Assembly (NCBI RefSeq): GCF_023091225.1
Contig: NZ_JAHWXM010000001.1
Location: 930,001-994,000 of the forward strand
Length of the DNA stretch: 64,000 nucleotides
From: Microbacterium galbinum
GTDB lineage: Bacteria; Actinomycetota; Actinomycetes; Actinomycetales; Microbacteriaceae
Direction: 5' to 3'
Shown: in pieces, positions 20,819-30,302 of the stretch
Layout of the letters: the number at the start of each line of letters is the position of its first letter
Numbering within the stretch: position 1 is the stretch's first letter
Notes under the pieces: generated by a model
What the model saw: only the letters and a program-made list of their open reading frames with translations
Told to the model about the DNA's origin: nothing
The model's database searches: none
Position numbers and translations under genes: made by a program

Positions 20819-23056
20819 TCAGCGAAGAGGAAGCGTCGCGCAGTTGTCCGCGGAGAGAACCATGGGGGTGAGTCCCGTGGGATCGCCGACTCTGGTGAAC
20901 ACCCCCGCCTTCGCGGAGTAGACCACGCTGTTGCAGCTGACCACGTTGCTGACCGTGCCCGCACGCGGTATCGACGCCGCGACAGCATCGGAGATCGTCA
21001 CCGCGGCGCGCGGGAGTCCGAGATCATCCGCCGTCGTCCAGGAGCTCAGATAGATCAGTCGCCCGGCATCTGCCAGGTAGACCCGCCCGTCACCGGCAGT
21101 GGTCACGAGTCCGATATCGGTCCGGATGGGAGCACCCTTCGGGAGCGTCGCGAGGTCGGCGGGGGCCAGGGACACGAGGCGCGTCGGACCGGTGCCCCTC
21201 AAAGCCGCCAGAGTGCTCTGGTTCGCGACGTGGCGGAAAGTTCCCCCGTCCGCGACGTACACCGCCGTGTCATTCGTCGCGCGGACGAAGAGCGGGCCTG
21301 CGGCATCGTCGCCGACCTTCAGCAGGGCGCACGTGCGACTGTCCGGAGTCACCGAGACGAAGCCACCGGACGAGGGTGTGCGGTACAGCATCCCCCCTGC
21401 GGTGAAGTAGGTCGCCGAATTGCACTCGACATAACGACCGAGGTTGGCGCGACCGGGGTACTGGGCGATCCACGGAGTCGGAACCGACTTGAGCACATTC
21501 GTCGACAGCCCCAGGCTCGTCACATTGCCGAAGACCGGGACGTAGATCAACTGGCCGTCCGAAGACGGCAGGAAAACACGGTCTGAGCCCGCCACGGTGA
21601 TGAGCTGTCCGGGCACGAAGCGCGTCGGCCGTACCGAGAACTTCGCAAGATGAGTCGCCGGCATGGTCGCAGCGTAGAGCGAGGCGTTCTGTCCCCACGA
21701 CGACATCGCAGCGGCGTTCTGATACGGCACGAGGTCATTGCCTTCGATCGCGAAGATGCGGGTATCGCCCCTCACGTTCGCCCGCGTCGTCATCTCGGGG
21801 CCGCTTCCAGGCCGCGTGAAGTCGTCGGAATCGAAGGTCGTGAGCGAGGCGCAGCTCCCCTTCCATTTCGCGACCAGATCACAGCTCGCGAAGCGATGGG
21901 TCTTTCCCCCGTTGAGATAGGCGACAGTGCCCGACGATCGGTCGCGGAGGAACAGTGAGGCGGCCCCCCCCTGACCGAGTGACGCGATATGGGCGTTCAC
22001 CGTGGCCTCGGGATTGCCGTAGGCGGCCTTGTACTCCGGCCAGACATCGGCGGTGATGTGATACGCCGTGCCGTTGGAGATCGCGTAGATGTCCTTACCG
22101 ACGTTGACGATGGGGCCGTCCGGGTACTTGATGCCCTGCGTCGACCCGAACCAGTCGGTGAAGTAGTTGTAGAAGTTGCGATTGCCGTAGGCGGAGCATC
22201 CGTCGCCGGTGCCGTATCCGGCACGGAGCGCAGCCGCGTTCGGCTGGTAGGGCGTGTAGTAGTAGAGCGCCGACGTCGCCTTGTTCGCGACGTACACCGG
22301 AGAGGATCCGCAGTTGGCGTTGGGGTTGTAGAGGATGTTCCAGGTCTTGCCCGGGGCGTACCACTGGAACCAGCGCCCCTCCATGTAGATCTGCATCTGA
22401 CGCGCGGCGCCGTAGATCTGGTGGAAGAAGCCGATGTAGTTGGGGTCGCACGGAGCGGTGTCGGGGCAGCCCTGGCCCAGCGCGATGTTGTATCGCCATG
22501 CGCTCGGCCACGTGTGGGTGATGAGGCCCTGCTCCTTCTGGAGCATGACGATCAGAACCTGCGGGTTGATGTTGCACGCCTGCGAGACGCGATAGATGAT
22601 CCGCGCCGCCGACTCGTTCGCAGCTCCCGAGTACCCGCTGCAGTACTGATCAGCCGGGCGCGTGACCGACGTGATCTTGAAGTCCTTGAGGCACACGATC
22701 GGCTTGCCGTTCTCGTCGGTGCCGCCCAGGCATCTCGACACCTTGCTGTTGAAGAACGCCTGGATCTGCGCCTCGGTCATCGTGCTCTTATTGGTGAACA
22801 CGGCGTCGCTGATGATGTTTCCCGGATTGAAGCCCACGAGCGTGGACTTGACGATGCCGGATGCCGCAGGGTCTCCCACGATCTGTGAGACGGCGTTCGA
22901 CACCGTCGTCGCCGCGGGGGCCGCGACAGGGGCAGCCGCGGATGCCGCACCGGCCGGGAGCACGGTTCCGGCGACAACAACGGTGACAGCGAGGAAACAA
23001 GTGAGGAGACGGGTGATCTTCCGGTTGTTTCGCGAGCGTGGGGCACGTCGAGACAT
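20819..23056 (-). CDS. Large secreted protein: lysozyme-like domain plus repeated beta-type units
   Basis: 745-aa protein with an N-terminal signal peptide (basic RRAPRSRNNRK, a hydrophobic run, then Ala-rich cleavage site near residue 40). Residues about 60-310 include ESAARIIYRVSQACNINPQ and LIVMLQKEQGLITHTWPSAW, resembling the helical core and glutamate of lysozyme or lytic-transglycosylase folds. Several conserved Cys are present. From about residue 310 to the end there are at least five degenerate units of about 50-60 residues (such as KDIYAISNGTAYHITADVWP and DTAVYVADGGTFRHV). I cannot name a proven function. A cell-wall hydrolase or glycan-binding role is inferred from the fold hints and the neighbouring exporter. 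ATG at 23056 chosen so the signal peptide is N-terminal. Confidence 0.78.
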   Translation of the reverse strand: MSRRAPRSRNNRKITRLLTCFLAVTVVVAGTVLPAGAASAAAPVAAPAATTVSNAVSQIVGDPAASGIVKSTLVGFNPGNIISDAVFTNKSTMTEAQIQAFFNSKVSRCLGGTDENGKPIVCLKDFKITSVTRPADQYCSGYSGAANESAARIIYRVSQACNINPQVLIVMLQKEQGLITHTWPSAWRYNIALGQGCPDTAPCDPNYIGFFHQIYGAARQMQIYMEGRWFQWYAPGKTWNILYNPNANCGSSPVYVANKATSALYYYTPYQPNAAALRAGYGTGDGCSAYGNRNFYNYFTDWFGSTQGIKYPDGPIVNVGKDIYAISNGTAYHITADVWPEYKAAYGNPEATVNAHIASLGQGGAASLFLRDRSSGTVAYLNGGKTHRFASCDLVAKWKGSCASLTTFDSDDFTRPGSGPEMTTRANVRGDTRIFAIEGNDLVPYQNAAAMSSWGQNASLYAATMPATHLAKFSVRPTRFVPGQLITVAGSDRVFLPSSDGQLIYVPVFGNVTSLGLSTNVLKSVPTPWIAQYPGRANLGRYVECNSATYFTAGGMLYRTPSSGGFVSVTPDSRTCALLKVGDDAAGPLFVRATNDTAVYVADGGTFRHVANQSTLAALRGTGPTRLVSLAPADLATLPKGAPIRTDIGLVTTAGDGRVYLADAGRLIYLSSWTTADDLGLPRAAVTISDAVAASIPRAGTVSNVVSCNSVVYSAKAGVFTRVGDPTGLTPMVLSADNCATLPLR

Positions 23057-23167
23057 GTGACCAGTGTGACGGAAGTCACGTGATGATGCCACTGTTACGG
23101 AATATCGGCTACCGCGTGTCGGCGTGTCCCTCCGATCCGAAGGCACCTCCCAGGCGCGGCCCCACCG

Positions 23168-24241
23168 TCACAGATCCGCGTGCAGACCCCACACGCGCTC
23201 GGCCGATCCGGCCCACGAGAACGCCCGCGAGCGGTCCGCCGCGAGCACCGAGAGTCGCGCTCCTTCGCCCCCGGTCGCGGTCTCGACCGCTTCGGCCAGG
23301 TCACCCGGGTCGACGAGCAGCCCGCCGTCGGCGAGCACGTCCCGGTGCGTTCCCGAGTCGACGCCCACCACCGGTACACCGAGACGCATCGCCTCCACCG
23401 CACGCCAGGGCCAGGCGGCGGTCGGACTGCTCGCGACGTAGGCAGCGGCTCCGGCGAGCACGGCGGCGCGGTCGGACGTGTCGAGGGCACCCCGGACGTG
23501 CACGCGCGACTCGGCCAGTCCCGCGGAGGACGCGATGTCGGAGTAGCGGGGCTCCGTCCCCTCCGCCGCATCCAGCACCACGGCGTGCGCCCCGGCCGCC
23601 AGCGCGCCGCGGAATCCGTCGGAGACCGAGTCCCAGGTGCCGTGCACGACGACGTAACGTTCGGGCAGGGAGAGCCCGCCGCGCCGCTCGGCGGCGTCGA
23701 ACGGCGGAACGAAGCCTTCGGGCGCCGCCCCCGCGATCACGCGCACACGATCTCCGACACGGGCGATCTCCTGGATCCGTTGCGCGATCGTGTGCGTCGG
23801 CACGACGACCGCATCCGCATGTTTCGCGGCTCGGCGCAGCATCGCCTTCTGCCACGCGACCGCGGCGCGGGACAGGCTGTCCGGCGCGTCCCACGCCTCG
23901 AGACCCCAGACCGTCACGGTCGTCTGATCGTTGTCGTGGGTGCGGTCGTGCCGCACCAGCGGTGCCATCAGCGTCGGCGAATGGATCAGTCCTCCACCGG
24001 CGCCGGCGGCGATCCCGAGCTGCCACGACGCCGCCAGTTCCCGGCGGGCCAGTCCGAGGGTCCGCACCTCGGTGATGCCGGGGAGCGTCACCTCGCTGCC
24101 CGCGGCGACGATCGCTTCGACGTCGCACCCCGAGGGGGCTGTCGCGACGAGTCCGCGTGTGAGTTCGATCGCGGCGGCAGCGTGATCCGGGTCGACCACC
24201 TGCACGAGCTGATCCAGAACCACACGCAGTCGAGCACCCAT
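23168..24241 (-). CDS. Glycosyltransferase, GT-B fold (GT4-like)
   Basis: 357-aa transferase that lacks GT2 motifs. The C-terminal half shows ERYVVVHGTWDSVSDGFRGA, RVHVRGALDTSDRAAVLAGA and EAMRLGVPVVGVDSGTHRDV. This is the donor-binding E-x7-E-type region of GT4 enzymes. A middle motif, DAVVVPTHTIAQRIQ, is the usual pre-linker segment. The ATG at 24241 has TACTCT six bases upstream, supporting a leaderless start. It lies next to the secreted lysozyme-like protein in the surface-glycan locus. Confidence 0.87.
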   Translation of the reverse strand: MGARLRVVLDQLVQVVDPDHAAAAIELTRGLVATAPSGCDVEAIVAAGSEVTLPGITEVRTLGLARRELAASWQLGIAAGAGGGLIHSPTLMAPLVRHDRTHDNDQTTVTVWGLEAWDAPDSLSRAAVAWQKAMLRRAAKHADAVVVPTHTIAQRIQEIARVGDRVRVIAGAAPEGFVPPFDAAERRGGLSLPERYVVVHGTWDSVSDGFRGALAAGAHAVVLDAAEGTEPRYSDIASSAGLAESRVHVRGALDTSDRAAVLAGAAAYVASSPTAAWPWRAVEAMRLGVPVVGVDSGTHRDVLADGGLLVDPGDLAEAVETATGGEGARLSVLAADRSRAFSWAGSAERVWGLHADL

Positions 24242-24247
24242 GCGCTC

Positions 24248-24253
24248 AGAGTA
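24248..24253 (-). promoter_or_regulatory. -10 TACTCT, leaderless start at 24241
   Basis: On the minus strand TACTCT is followed by six bases (GAGCGC) and then ATG. This spacing places the RNA start at the start codon. Confidence 0.45.
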
Positions 24254-24359
24254 TCTCCGTCGACCGCTTCCGGCCCGGAGGACGCCGACGCGTCGCACGG
24301 ACTGACAGCGTTCGCTCAGCATCCTCGCCCGCACCCCGCGTTCATGCTTGAATGCTCAC

Positions 24360-26123
24360 GTGAGCGACGGGCGACTTCCACGACGGCGCCGATGGGTGGG
24401 GTGGACCGTCGGCATCGTCCTGACGCTCCTCGTCCTCGCCCTCGGCTGGGTGACGATTCGAGGGATCGGGGCGGTCGACAACCTGACGCACGTCGCCGAG
24501 CAGTCCTCGGATCTGAAAGCGGCGATCGCGGAGGGTGACCTCGACAGGGCCGCGGACGTGTCCGGCAGCATCGCCCGGCACGCGGCATCCGCGAACGACC
24601 TCACCTCCGACTTCGTGTGGCAGGGTTTCGCGGCCGTGCCGTTCGTCGGCCCCAACTTCCGCGCGGTGAGCGACATCGCCGCCATCGCCGACAGCGTAGG
24701 GACGGACGCGCTCACACCGCTGCTCGACGTCGCCGCCGAAGTCGATCTGGCGAGCCTCGGTCTCTCCGGAGGCGCGATCGACCTGGCCCCGTTCGCCACG
24801 ATCCGAGAGCCGCTCGCGGAGGCCTCGAGCGTGCTCGAGGAGGCGCTCGCACGAGCGGAGGGCATCGATGCCGATGCCACGCTCCCTCCACTGGCGGATG
24901 CCGTGCGAGAAGTGCGTACCAACGTCACCGAGGCCGCGACCGTGGTCGGCACACTGAACGGCGCCGCGATCCTGCTCCCCACGATGCTCGGCGGCGAAGG
25001 CCCCCGCACCTACGTCCTCGCGATGCAGAACAACGCCGAACTCCGCTCGTCCGGCGGCATCATCGGGTCGATCGCCCTGTTGCGGGCCGAGAACGGCAGG
25101 ATCTCCCTGGAGCGGCAAGCGTCCACTCTGGACTTCCCGCCGCTGACGGATCCGCTCCCCCTGAGCGACAGTACGATCGCCCTCTTCGAGGACGGCCCCG
25201 GCCGCTATCTGCAGAATCTGACGAGCATCCCGGACTTCGCCGAGGCCGGCCCCGCCATCGCCGCCCGCTGGGAGGGCGTGTTCGGTGGCCCGGTCGACGG
25301 GGTGATCGCGGTCGACACGGTCGTCGCGAAGCACCTGGTCGACGCGATCGGCGAGCTGAGCTTCGGTCCGTTCACCGCGACCTCGGAGAACGTGGTGAGC
25401 ATTCTGCTCTCGGAGATCTACGCCGCGATCCCCGACCCGGTCGTCCAGGACCAGGTGTTCGCCCAGGCCGCGACCGGTCTCTTCGGCGCGGCACTCGCGG
25501 GCGGCGATCCCCGAGCGCTTCTGGGAGCGCTCGCGACATCGGCGGACGAGGGACGGGTCCGCATCTGGAGCGCGCACGAAGACGAGCAGAGCGTCCTCGC
25601 CGCCTCGACGGTCGGAGGCACGCTCCCGGTCGACACGGATGCCGGGACGCACGTCGGCGTCCTGATCAACGACACCACCGGCGGAAAGATGGACTTCTAC
25701 GCGCACGCCACGGTCTCCACGGCGATCGGCAGCTGCGCGGGCACGCCGACGACGCAGGTGAGCGTGACGTGGACGAACGAGGCGCCGGCGGATGCCGCGA
25801 CCGCTCTTCCCCCGTACGTCACGGGCGGTGGGAACTTCGGCGTCGACCCGGGCAGCACCCGCACTCTGCTCGCGATCTACGGCCCGGAGGGGGCGACGCT
25901 GTCGCGCGCCGATCGCGACGGCGAGGAGGAGCCCGTGCAGACCGCGCTCCTCGGGACGCGCTCGGTCGTGCAGCACGACGTCCTCCTGGCGCCGGGCGAG
26001 TCCACCACCGTCACCGTGCAATTCCAGGGAGACGGTGCAGGAGAGCGCATCGACTCGGTCGTGCAGACGCCCACGATCGATGCGCCGACGGCGACACGCG
26101 AAGAACTGCGCTGCACCTCGTGA
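24360..26123 (+). CDS. DUF4012 domain membrane-anchored protein
   Basis: 587-aa protein with one N-terminal membrane anchor (about residues 12-34, after an RLPRRRRW basic stretch) and a large extracytoplasmic part. RTYVLAMQNNAELRSSGGII (about residues 212-231) is the signature of DUF4012, a family often found in surface-polysaccharide loci of actinobacteria but without known activity. GRVRIWSAHEDEQSVLA and the final beta-rich domain match its C-terminal half. I set the start at the GTG at 24360; a TTG at 24348 is also possible. It diverges from the GT-B gene. Confidence 0.86.
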   Translation: MSDGRLPRRRRWVGWTVGIVLTLLVLALGWVTIRGIGAVDNLTHVAEQSSDLKAAIAEGDLDRAADVSGSIARHAASANDLTSDFVWQGFAAVPFVGPNFRAVSDIAAIADSVGTDALTPLLDVAAEVDLASLGLSGGAIDLAPFATIREPLAEASSVLEEALARAEGIDADATLPPLADAVREVRTNVTEAATVVGTLNGAAILLPTMLGGEGPRTYVLAMQNNAELRSSGGIIGSIALLRAENGRISLERQASTLDFPPLTDPLPLSDSTIALFEDGPGRYLQNLTSIPDFAEAGPAIAARWEGVFGGPVDGVIAVDTVVAKHLVDAIGELSFGPFTATSENVVSILLSEIYAAIPDPVVQDQVFAQAATGLFGAALAGGDPRALLGALATSADEGRVRIWSAHEDEQSVLAASTVGGTLPVDTDAGTHVGVLINDTTGGKMDFYAHATVSTAIGSCAGTPTTQVSVTWTNEAPADAATALPPYVTGGGNFGVDPGSTRTLLAIYGPEGATLSRADRDGEEEPVQTALLGTRSVVQHDVLLAPGESTTVTVQFQGDGAGERIDSVVQTPTIDAPTATREELRCTS

Positions 26124-26266
26124 CTTTCTCCCCGGGATGGGGTACCGTCATCTCACTGGGGAATATCTGGGCTCTAAGAACCTGCCGTGGGGGCAGGGAG
26201 GGTCCACACAGTCGGATGCAGGGGTGTATCCGGGTGTGATTCCGCGTGAAATTCTGGGGAAACATC

Positions 26267-26866
26267 ATGCTGAAGAAACTGGCTGCTATCAGCCTTGCCG
26301 CTGGCGTCATCATTCTCGCCGCGCCGACCGCCGCCTCCGCGGCGCCGTCCGACTCCTATGCCGACAAGCCGAGTGTGACGGTCAACGACCCGATCATCGA
26401 CATCTGCGACGTCTCGACGATCGTCTTCGGGGCCGGATCGTTCCAGCCCTCCGAGGTCGTCGGCGTCTCCGTCTCCGGCCTCCGCGCCGAAGAGTCCGAG
26501 ATCTCGGGCAACACCGCCGCTGCCGACGGTAGCCTCACGGTCTCGTTCCGCCCGCCGTCCGGCGGCTCCGGCGCGTATGCGATCACGTTCACGGGCGCGG
26601 GTGCCAATGCCGCGGCTCGAGCGGCATCGGTCGCCGGCATCGGCCAGTACACCGCCGTCATCACGGTCAGCGGCACGTCGAGCTGTGCCCACGACCCGAG
26701 CATCGCGGCTGCAGGCACCGAACTGCCGCTCTCGGGTGACGGTTCCATCGAACTCGCGCTCACCGGTGGAAGCATCTCGCCCTGGGTGATCGGCGGCGGT
26801 GCTGCGGCACTCGCGGTCGGCGGTGGCCTCGTGGTCATCGGAGCCGCCCGCCGCAAGCGCGCCTAG
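26267..26866 (+). CDS. Small LAXTG-type sortase-anchored surface protein
   Basis: 199-aa secreted protein of unknown function. A signal peptide (MLKKLAAISLAAGVIILAAP, cleavage near residues 26-30) is followed by an Ig-like beta region (residues about 35-155) with two cysteines. The C-terminus has LALTGG (from about residue 163), a hydrophobic stretch and a basic AARRKRA tail. LALTG fits the LAXTG signal of class E sortases, common in high-G+C Gram-positives. GGGGA lies 5-9 nt before the ATG. No sortase gene is in the window. Confidence 0.85.
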   Translation: MLKKLAAISLAAGVIILAAPTAASAAPSDSYADKPSVTVNDPIIDICDVSTIVFGAGSFQPSEVVGVSVSGLRAEESEISGNTAAADGSLTVSFRPPSGGSGAYAITFTGAGANAAARAASVAGIGQYTAVITVSGTSSCAHDPSIAAAGTELPLSGDGSIELALTGGSISPWVIGGGAAALAVGGGLVVIGAARRKRA

Positions 26867-26898
26867 ATCTGATCGCCGCCTCGTGCGGCGGTCGACTG

Positions 26899-26935
26899 GA
26901 CGACGGTGATCCCTCCCCCTCCGATCACCGTCGTC
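26899..26935. terminator. Strong bidirectional hairpin after the LAXTG gene
   Basis: Arms GACGACGGTGATC (26899-26911) and GATCACCGTCGTC (26923-26935) form a perfect 13-bp stem with an 11-nt loop between two convergent genes. There is no long T tract. Confidence 0.7.
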
Positions 26936-26961
26936 TGGCGAATCCGGTGATACACCGGAAG

Positions 26962-27000
26962 CCCACGGCCTCCTCCACACTCTCCCGAGGAGGCCGTGGG
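26962..27000. terminator. Second strong hairpin between convergent genes
   Basis: Arms CCCACGGCCTCCTC (26962-26975) and GAGGAGGCCGTGGG (26987-27000) form a perfect 14-bp stem with an 11-nt loop. A smaller CCGGTG-ATA-CACCGG hairpin (26944-26958) lies between it and the first terminator. It likely ends the LCP transcript coming from the right. Confidence 0.7.
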
Positions 27001-27043
27001 CACATTCATGCCCGGGGCCGAACTTCCGCCGTCACCCTCCGCG

Positions 27044-28498
27044 TCAGGGAGCGGGAGTCGGCGTCGGCGTCGGCGGGTGAAGCGCCTGCTGGATCATCTC
27101 GTGGATGTAGGCGTAGTCCGGCTGGAACTCGTCGACACCCTGCTCCGGGGTGAGCTCGATCGTGTTCACCGGAAGCTCCTTGGCCTTCATCATCAGGTCG
27201 AAGAACTCCGGCAGCTTGTCCTGCGGAAGGTCCGTGCTGATCAGCGCCGTACCGGCCGCCGCCACCTCATTGAACCGGGTCAAGACGGTCTGTGGGGTGA
27301 ACTGCGCGAGGATCGCCGCCTGCAGCTCACGCTGTCGCTTCATACGATCCCAGTCGCTGGTCGTGTACCGGGACCGCGCGTACCACTGCGCCGTGTCGCC
27401 GTCCATGTGCTGCGCGCCGGGCTCGATCCAGCCGATCGCCCACTCGTTCACGTCCGTCCCGTGCCACCCCTCGGGCGGTCCGCCCTTCGGCAGACGCTCC
27501 GTCACGGTGATGTCGACACCGCCGAGTGCGTCGACCAGATCGGCGAAGCCGTGCATGTCGACGAAGACGTAATAGGGGATCTTGATCCCCAGCACACCCT
27601 CCGCGGCATCCTTCGTCGCTTCGATGCCGGGCTCGGATCCCTGAGCCTGCGCATTCGGGTACAGACCCGTGCCGTTGTCATCGCGGCACACCTCGGCGGC
27701 GTTGCGGACGTGGTTCATCCATCCGTTCCACCCGCAGCTGGACGAACCGTGACCCTCGAATCCGTTCGGGTAGAGCTCCTGCATCGGGCTGCCCTCGCTG
27801 AACGGTGCATTCGGCAGCTCGCGCGGGATTCCGGTGATCGTCACCGCTCCGGTGTCGGCATTGACCGAGACCACCGAGATGCTGTCGAAGCGCATGGAGT
27901 CGCGGCCGTCACCGCTGTCGGCGCCGAGCAGCAGGATGTTGTAGTAGCCGTCGTCGGGCGGGAGGCTCGGTCCGCTCTGCCCGAAGATCGAGCTGATCGT
28001 GTTGCGGGTCGATCCCACGACCGTTGCCGCATAGGCCGCTCCCCCGCCGACGAGCCCCAGCAGGATCAGTGCGACGACCGGGATCGCGAACCGGGATGCC
28101 GTCGGCACCTTCACCAATCGCACCATGCGGAGCACGTCGAAGGTGAGCACGGCCCAGAGCACCACGTACACGACGAGGAGGATCTGCACGAGCGTGAGAA
28201 TGAGAGCGGAGAACCATCCCGCGCCCACGGTCAGCCACAGCAGCACGGGGCGCGCGAAGAGCGCCAAACCCGCCGCGACGATCACGAGGAGCCAGGCGAG
28301 CAGGGTCGCCCGCAGACCGATGCGTCCCAGTCGACGGTTGCCCGCGACGATCTGAGCGGAACCGGGGATCAGCACGTTCAGCGCGACCAGCCACCAGCCG
28401 CGCTTCGCCATCGCCCCCTCGTCGGTGGAGTCCGGGTGCCGCATGGGCCGGGTCTCGATCAGCGGCCGCCCACCCGCCCGCGGTGGCGCGAGGGTCAC
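27044..28498 (-). CDS. LytR-CpsA-Psr (LCP) family glycopolymer ligase
   Basis: 484-aa membrane protein. LCP enzymes transfer lipid-linked glycopolymers to peptidoglycan (or arabinogalactan in mycobacteria). The first ~170 residues hold several hydrophobic segments. The LCP domain follows with [47 protein letters not shown] and [19 protein letters not shown], the last giving the conserved Arg and Asp residues. The C-terminal PTPTPTPAP is low complexity. The GTG at 28498 overlaps the purE stop (GTGA). It is a good candidate for attaching the glycans made in this locus to the wall. Confidence 0.93.
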   Translation of the reverse strand: MTLAPPRAGGRPLIETRPMRHPDSTDEGAMAKRGWWLVALNVLIPGSAQIVAGNRRLGRIGLRATLLAWLLVIVAAGLALFARPVLLWLTVGAGWFSALILTLVQILLVVYVVLWAVLTFDVLRMVRLVKVPTASRFAIPVVALILLGLVGGGAAYAATVVGSTRNTISSIFGQSGPSLPPDDGYYNILLLGADSGDGRDSMRFDSISVVSVNADTGAVTITGIPRELPNAPFSEGSPMQELYPNGFEGHGSSSCGWNGWMNHVRNAAEVCRDDNGTGLYPNAQAQGSEPGIEATKDAAEGVLGIKIPYYVFVDMHGFADLVDALGGVDITVTERLPKGGPPEGWHGTDVNEWAIGWIEPGAQHMDGDTAQWYARSRYTTSDWDRMKRQRELQAAILAQFTPQTVLTRFNEVAAAGTALISTDLPQDKLPEFFDLMMKAKELPVNTIELTPEQGVDEFQPDYAYIHEMIQQALHPPTPTPTPAP

Positions 28499-29010
28499 AG
28501 GGAGTCCTTCAGCCGTTCGTTCTTGGCCTCGACCTGGGCCTCGAGCTCGCGGGCGTAGTCCTCGACGCGGTCGGCGAGAGCCTCATAAGCGGTCCCGAGG
28601 ATCCGAGCGGCGAGCAGACCGGCGTTGCGCGCTCCCCCGATCGATACCGTGGCGACGGGGATGCCTGCGGGCATCTGCACGATCGACAGCAGCGAATCCA
28701 TTCCGTCGAGGTAGGCGAGCGGCACGGGCACACCGACCACGGGCAACGGCGTCATCGAGGCGAGCATGCCCGGCAGATGGGCCGCGCCGCCGGCGCCGGC
28801 GATGATGACACGGATGCCACGGGCACGAGCCTCGCGGGCGTAGCTCATCAGCTTGTCCGGCGTGCGGTGCGCCGACACCACCTCGACCTCGTGCGCGATG
28901 CCGAAGTCGGTGAGCGCCTGGGACGCGTCGCTCATGACGCGCCAATCGGAGTCGGATCCCATGACGACGCCGACCAGGGGCGCGGCGGAGGAGTGCAGTG
29001 GCTCGGTCAC
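28495..29010 (-). CDS. purE: 5-(carboxyamino)imidazole ribonucleotide mutase
   Basis: Purine synthesis enzyme converting N5-CAIR to CAIR. 171 aa, with [20 protein letters not shown] and [17 protein letters not shown], the two PurE signatures, and [20 protein letters not shown] lining the active site. The GTG start at 29010 has TAGCCT six bases upstream, so the mRNA is probably leaderless. It lies 73 bp downstream of purK, its pathway partner, and overlaps the LCP gene. Confidence 0.96.
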   Translation of the reverse strand: MTEPLHSSAAPLVGVVMGSDSDWRVMSDASQALTDFGIAHEVEVVSAHRTPDKLMSYAREARARGIRVIIAGAGGAAHLPGMLASMTPLPVVGVPVPLAYLDGMDSLLSIVQMPAGIPVATVSIGGARNAGLLAARILGTAYEALADRVEDYARELEAQVEAKNERLKDSL

Positions 29011-29016
29011 CAGAAC

Positions 29017-29022
29017 AGGCTA
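29017..29022 (-). promoter_or_regulatory. -10 TAGCCT, leaderless start of purE
   Basis: Minus strand TAGCCT, six bases (GTTCTG), then GTG. It suggests that purE and the LCP gene have a promoter separate from purK. Confidence 0.45.
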
Positions 29023-29083
29023 CGGTCTGGTGCTGGAGATTGCCCCCACGGCACGCGGCCGAGCGGCACCCTCGTCCGGCGAA

Positions 29084-30208
29084 TCAGGCGAAATGCGCGG
29101 CCGCGGCGCGCGCGACGTAGACCGCGTCGTCGAGATCGCTCGACGACACGTTCACGTGGCCGACCTTGCGCCCGGGCCGCGGATCCTTGCCATAGGTGTG
29201 GATCTTCGCCTCGGGGTGGGCGACCATCGCGCTCGCGAAGCGCTCCCCGAGCCCTCCCTCGGCGGGACCGCCGAGGATGTTCACCATGACCGACCACGGT
29301 GCGCGCGGGGCGGTGCTGCCGAGGGGGAGGTCGGCCACGGCGCGCAGATGCTGCTCGAACTGTCCGGTGACGGCGCCGTCCTGGCTCCAATGACCGCTGT
29401 TGTGGGGGCGCATGGCCAGCTCGTTCACGAGGATGCGCTCGTCGTCGGTCTCGAACAGCTCGACCGCGAGCATCCCCGTCACACCGAGGCCCTCGGCGAT
29501 GCGGACGCCGATGCTCTCGGCCACCTCGACGAGGCGCTCGGCGGCCGCCGGTGCCGGCGCGATCACCTCGGCGCAGACGCCATCGCGCTGCACGGTCTCG
29601 ACGACCGGATAGGCCGCGATCTCACCGCTCGGGCGGCGCGCCACCTGCTGCGCGAGTTCGCGCACGAAGGGCACCAGCTCCTCGACCAGCAGAGCTTCGC
29701 CCGCGGGCACGGCGGCGAACCAGTCGCGGGCGTCGCTCGCGGCACGGACGACGCGCACACCCTTGCCGTCGTACCCGCCGCGCGGCGTCTTGACGACGCC
29801 CTGGCCGTCGTGGGCGTCGAGGAAGGACTGCAGCTCCTGCTCGGAGGCGACCGCGGCCCAGTCGGGCTGGGGCACTCCGAGGTCCGCCAGGCGCGCGCGC
29901 ATGACCAGCTTGTCCTGGGCGAACTGGAGGGCGTCGGGGCCCGGGTGCACGGCCACTCCATCGGCGACGAGGGCGCGCAGGATGTCCTGCGGCACGTGCT
30001 CGTGGTCGAAGGTGACGACGTCGACGTCGGCGACGAAGGCGCGCACGGTCTCGAGATCGTGATAATCGCCGACGGCGGTCGCGGCGAGCTGGGCCGACAT
30101 CCCCTCGCCCTCGGCGAGCACTCGGAGATCGAGCCCCAGTTCGACCGCTGGAGCGATCATCATCCGAGCCAGCTGTCCGCCGCCGATCACGCCCACACGC
30201 AAAGCCAT
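29084..30208 (-). CDS. purK: 5-(carboxyamino)imidazole ribonucleotide synthase
   Basis: ATP-grasp enzyme making N5-CAIR from AIR, bicarbonate and ATP. 374 aa from the ATG at 30208 (GGGAGA upstream). VGVIGGGQLARMMIAPAVEL is the N-terminal signature. KTPRGGYDGKGVRVV is the ATP-binding loop, and ELAMRPHNSGHWSQDGAVTG contains the catalytic and metal-binding residues. It lies upstream of purE in the same direction. Confidence 0.96.
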   Translation of the reverse strand: MALRVGVIGGGQLARMMIAPAVELGLDLRVLAEGEGMSAQLAATAVGDYHDLETVRAFVADVDVVTFDHEHVPQDILRALVADGVAVHPGPDALQFAQDKLVMRARLADLGVPQPDWAAVASEQELQSFLDAHDGQGVVKTPRGGYDGKGVRVVRAASDARDWFAAVPAGEALLVEELVPFVRELAQQVARRPSGEIAAYPVVETVQRDGVCAEVIAPAPAAAERLVEVAESIGVRIAEGLGVTGMLAVELFETDDERILVNELAMRPHNSGHWSQDGAVTGQFEQHLRAVADLPLGSTAPRAPWSVMVNILGGPAEGGLGERFASAMVAHPEAKIHTYGKDPRPGRKVGHVNVSSSDLDDAVYVARAAAAHFA

Positions 30209-30302
30209 GTGCCGTCTCCCTTTCGTCTCGACCATTCTCGCGCATCGTCATCGATGCGGATGACATCTCGAGACCTCGGGCGCACGGTAGTGCGGGCGCG
30301 CG

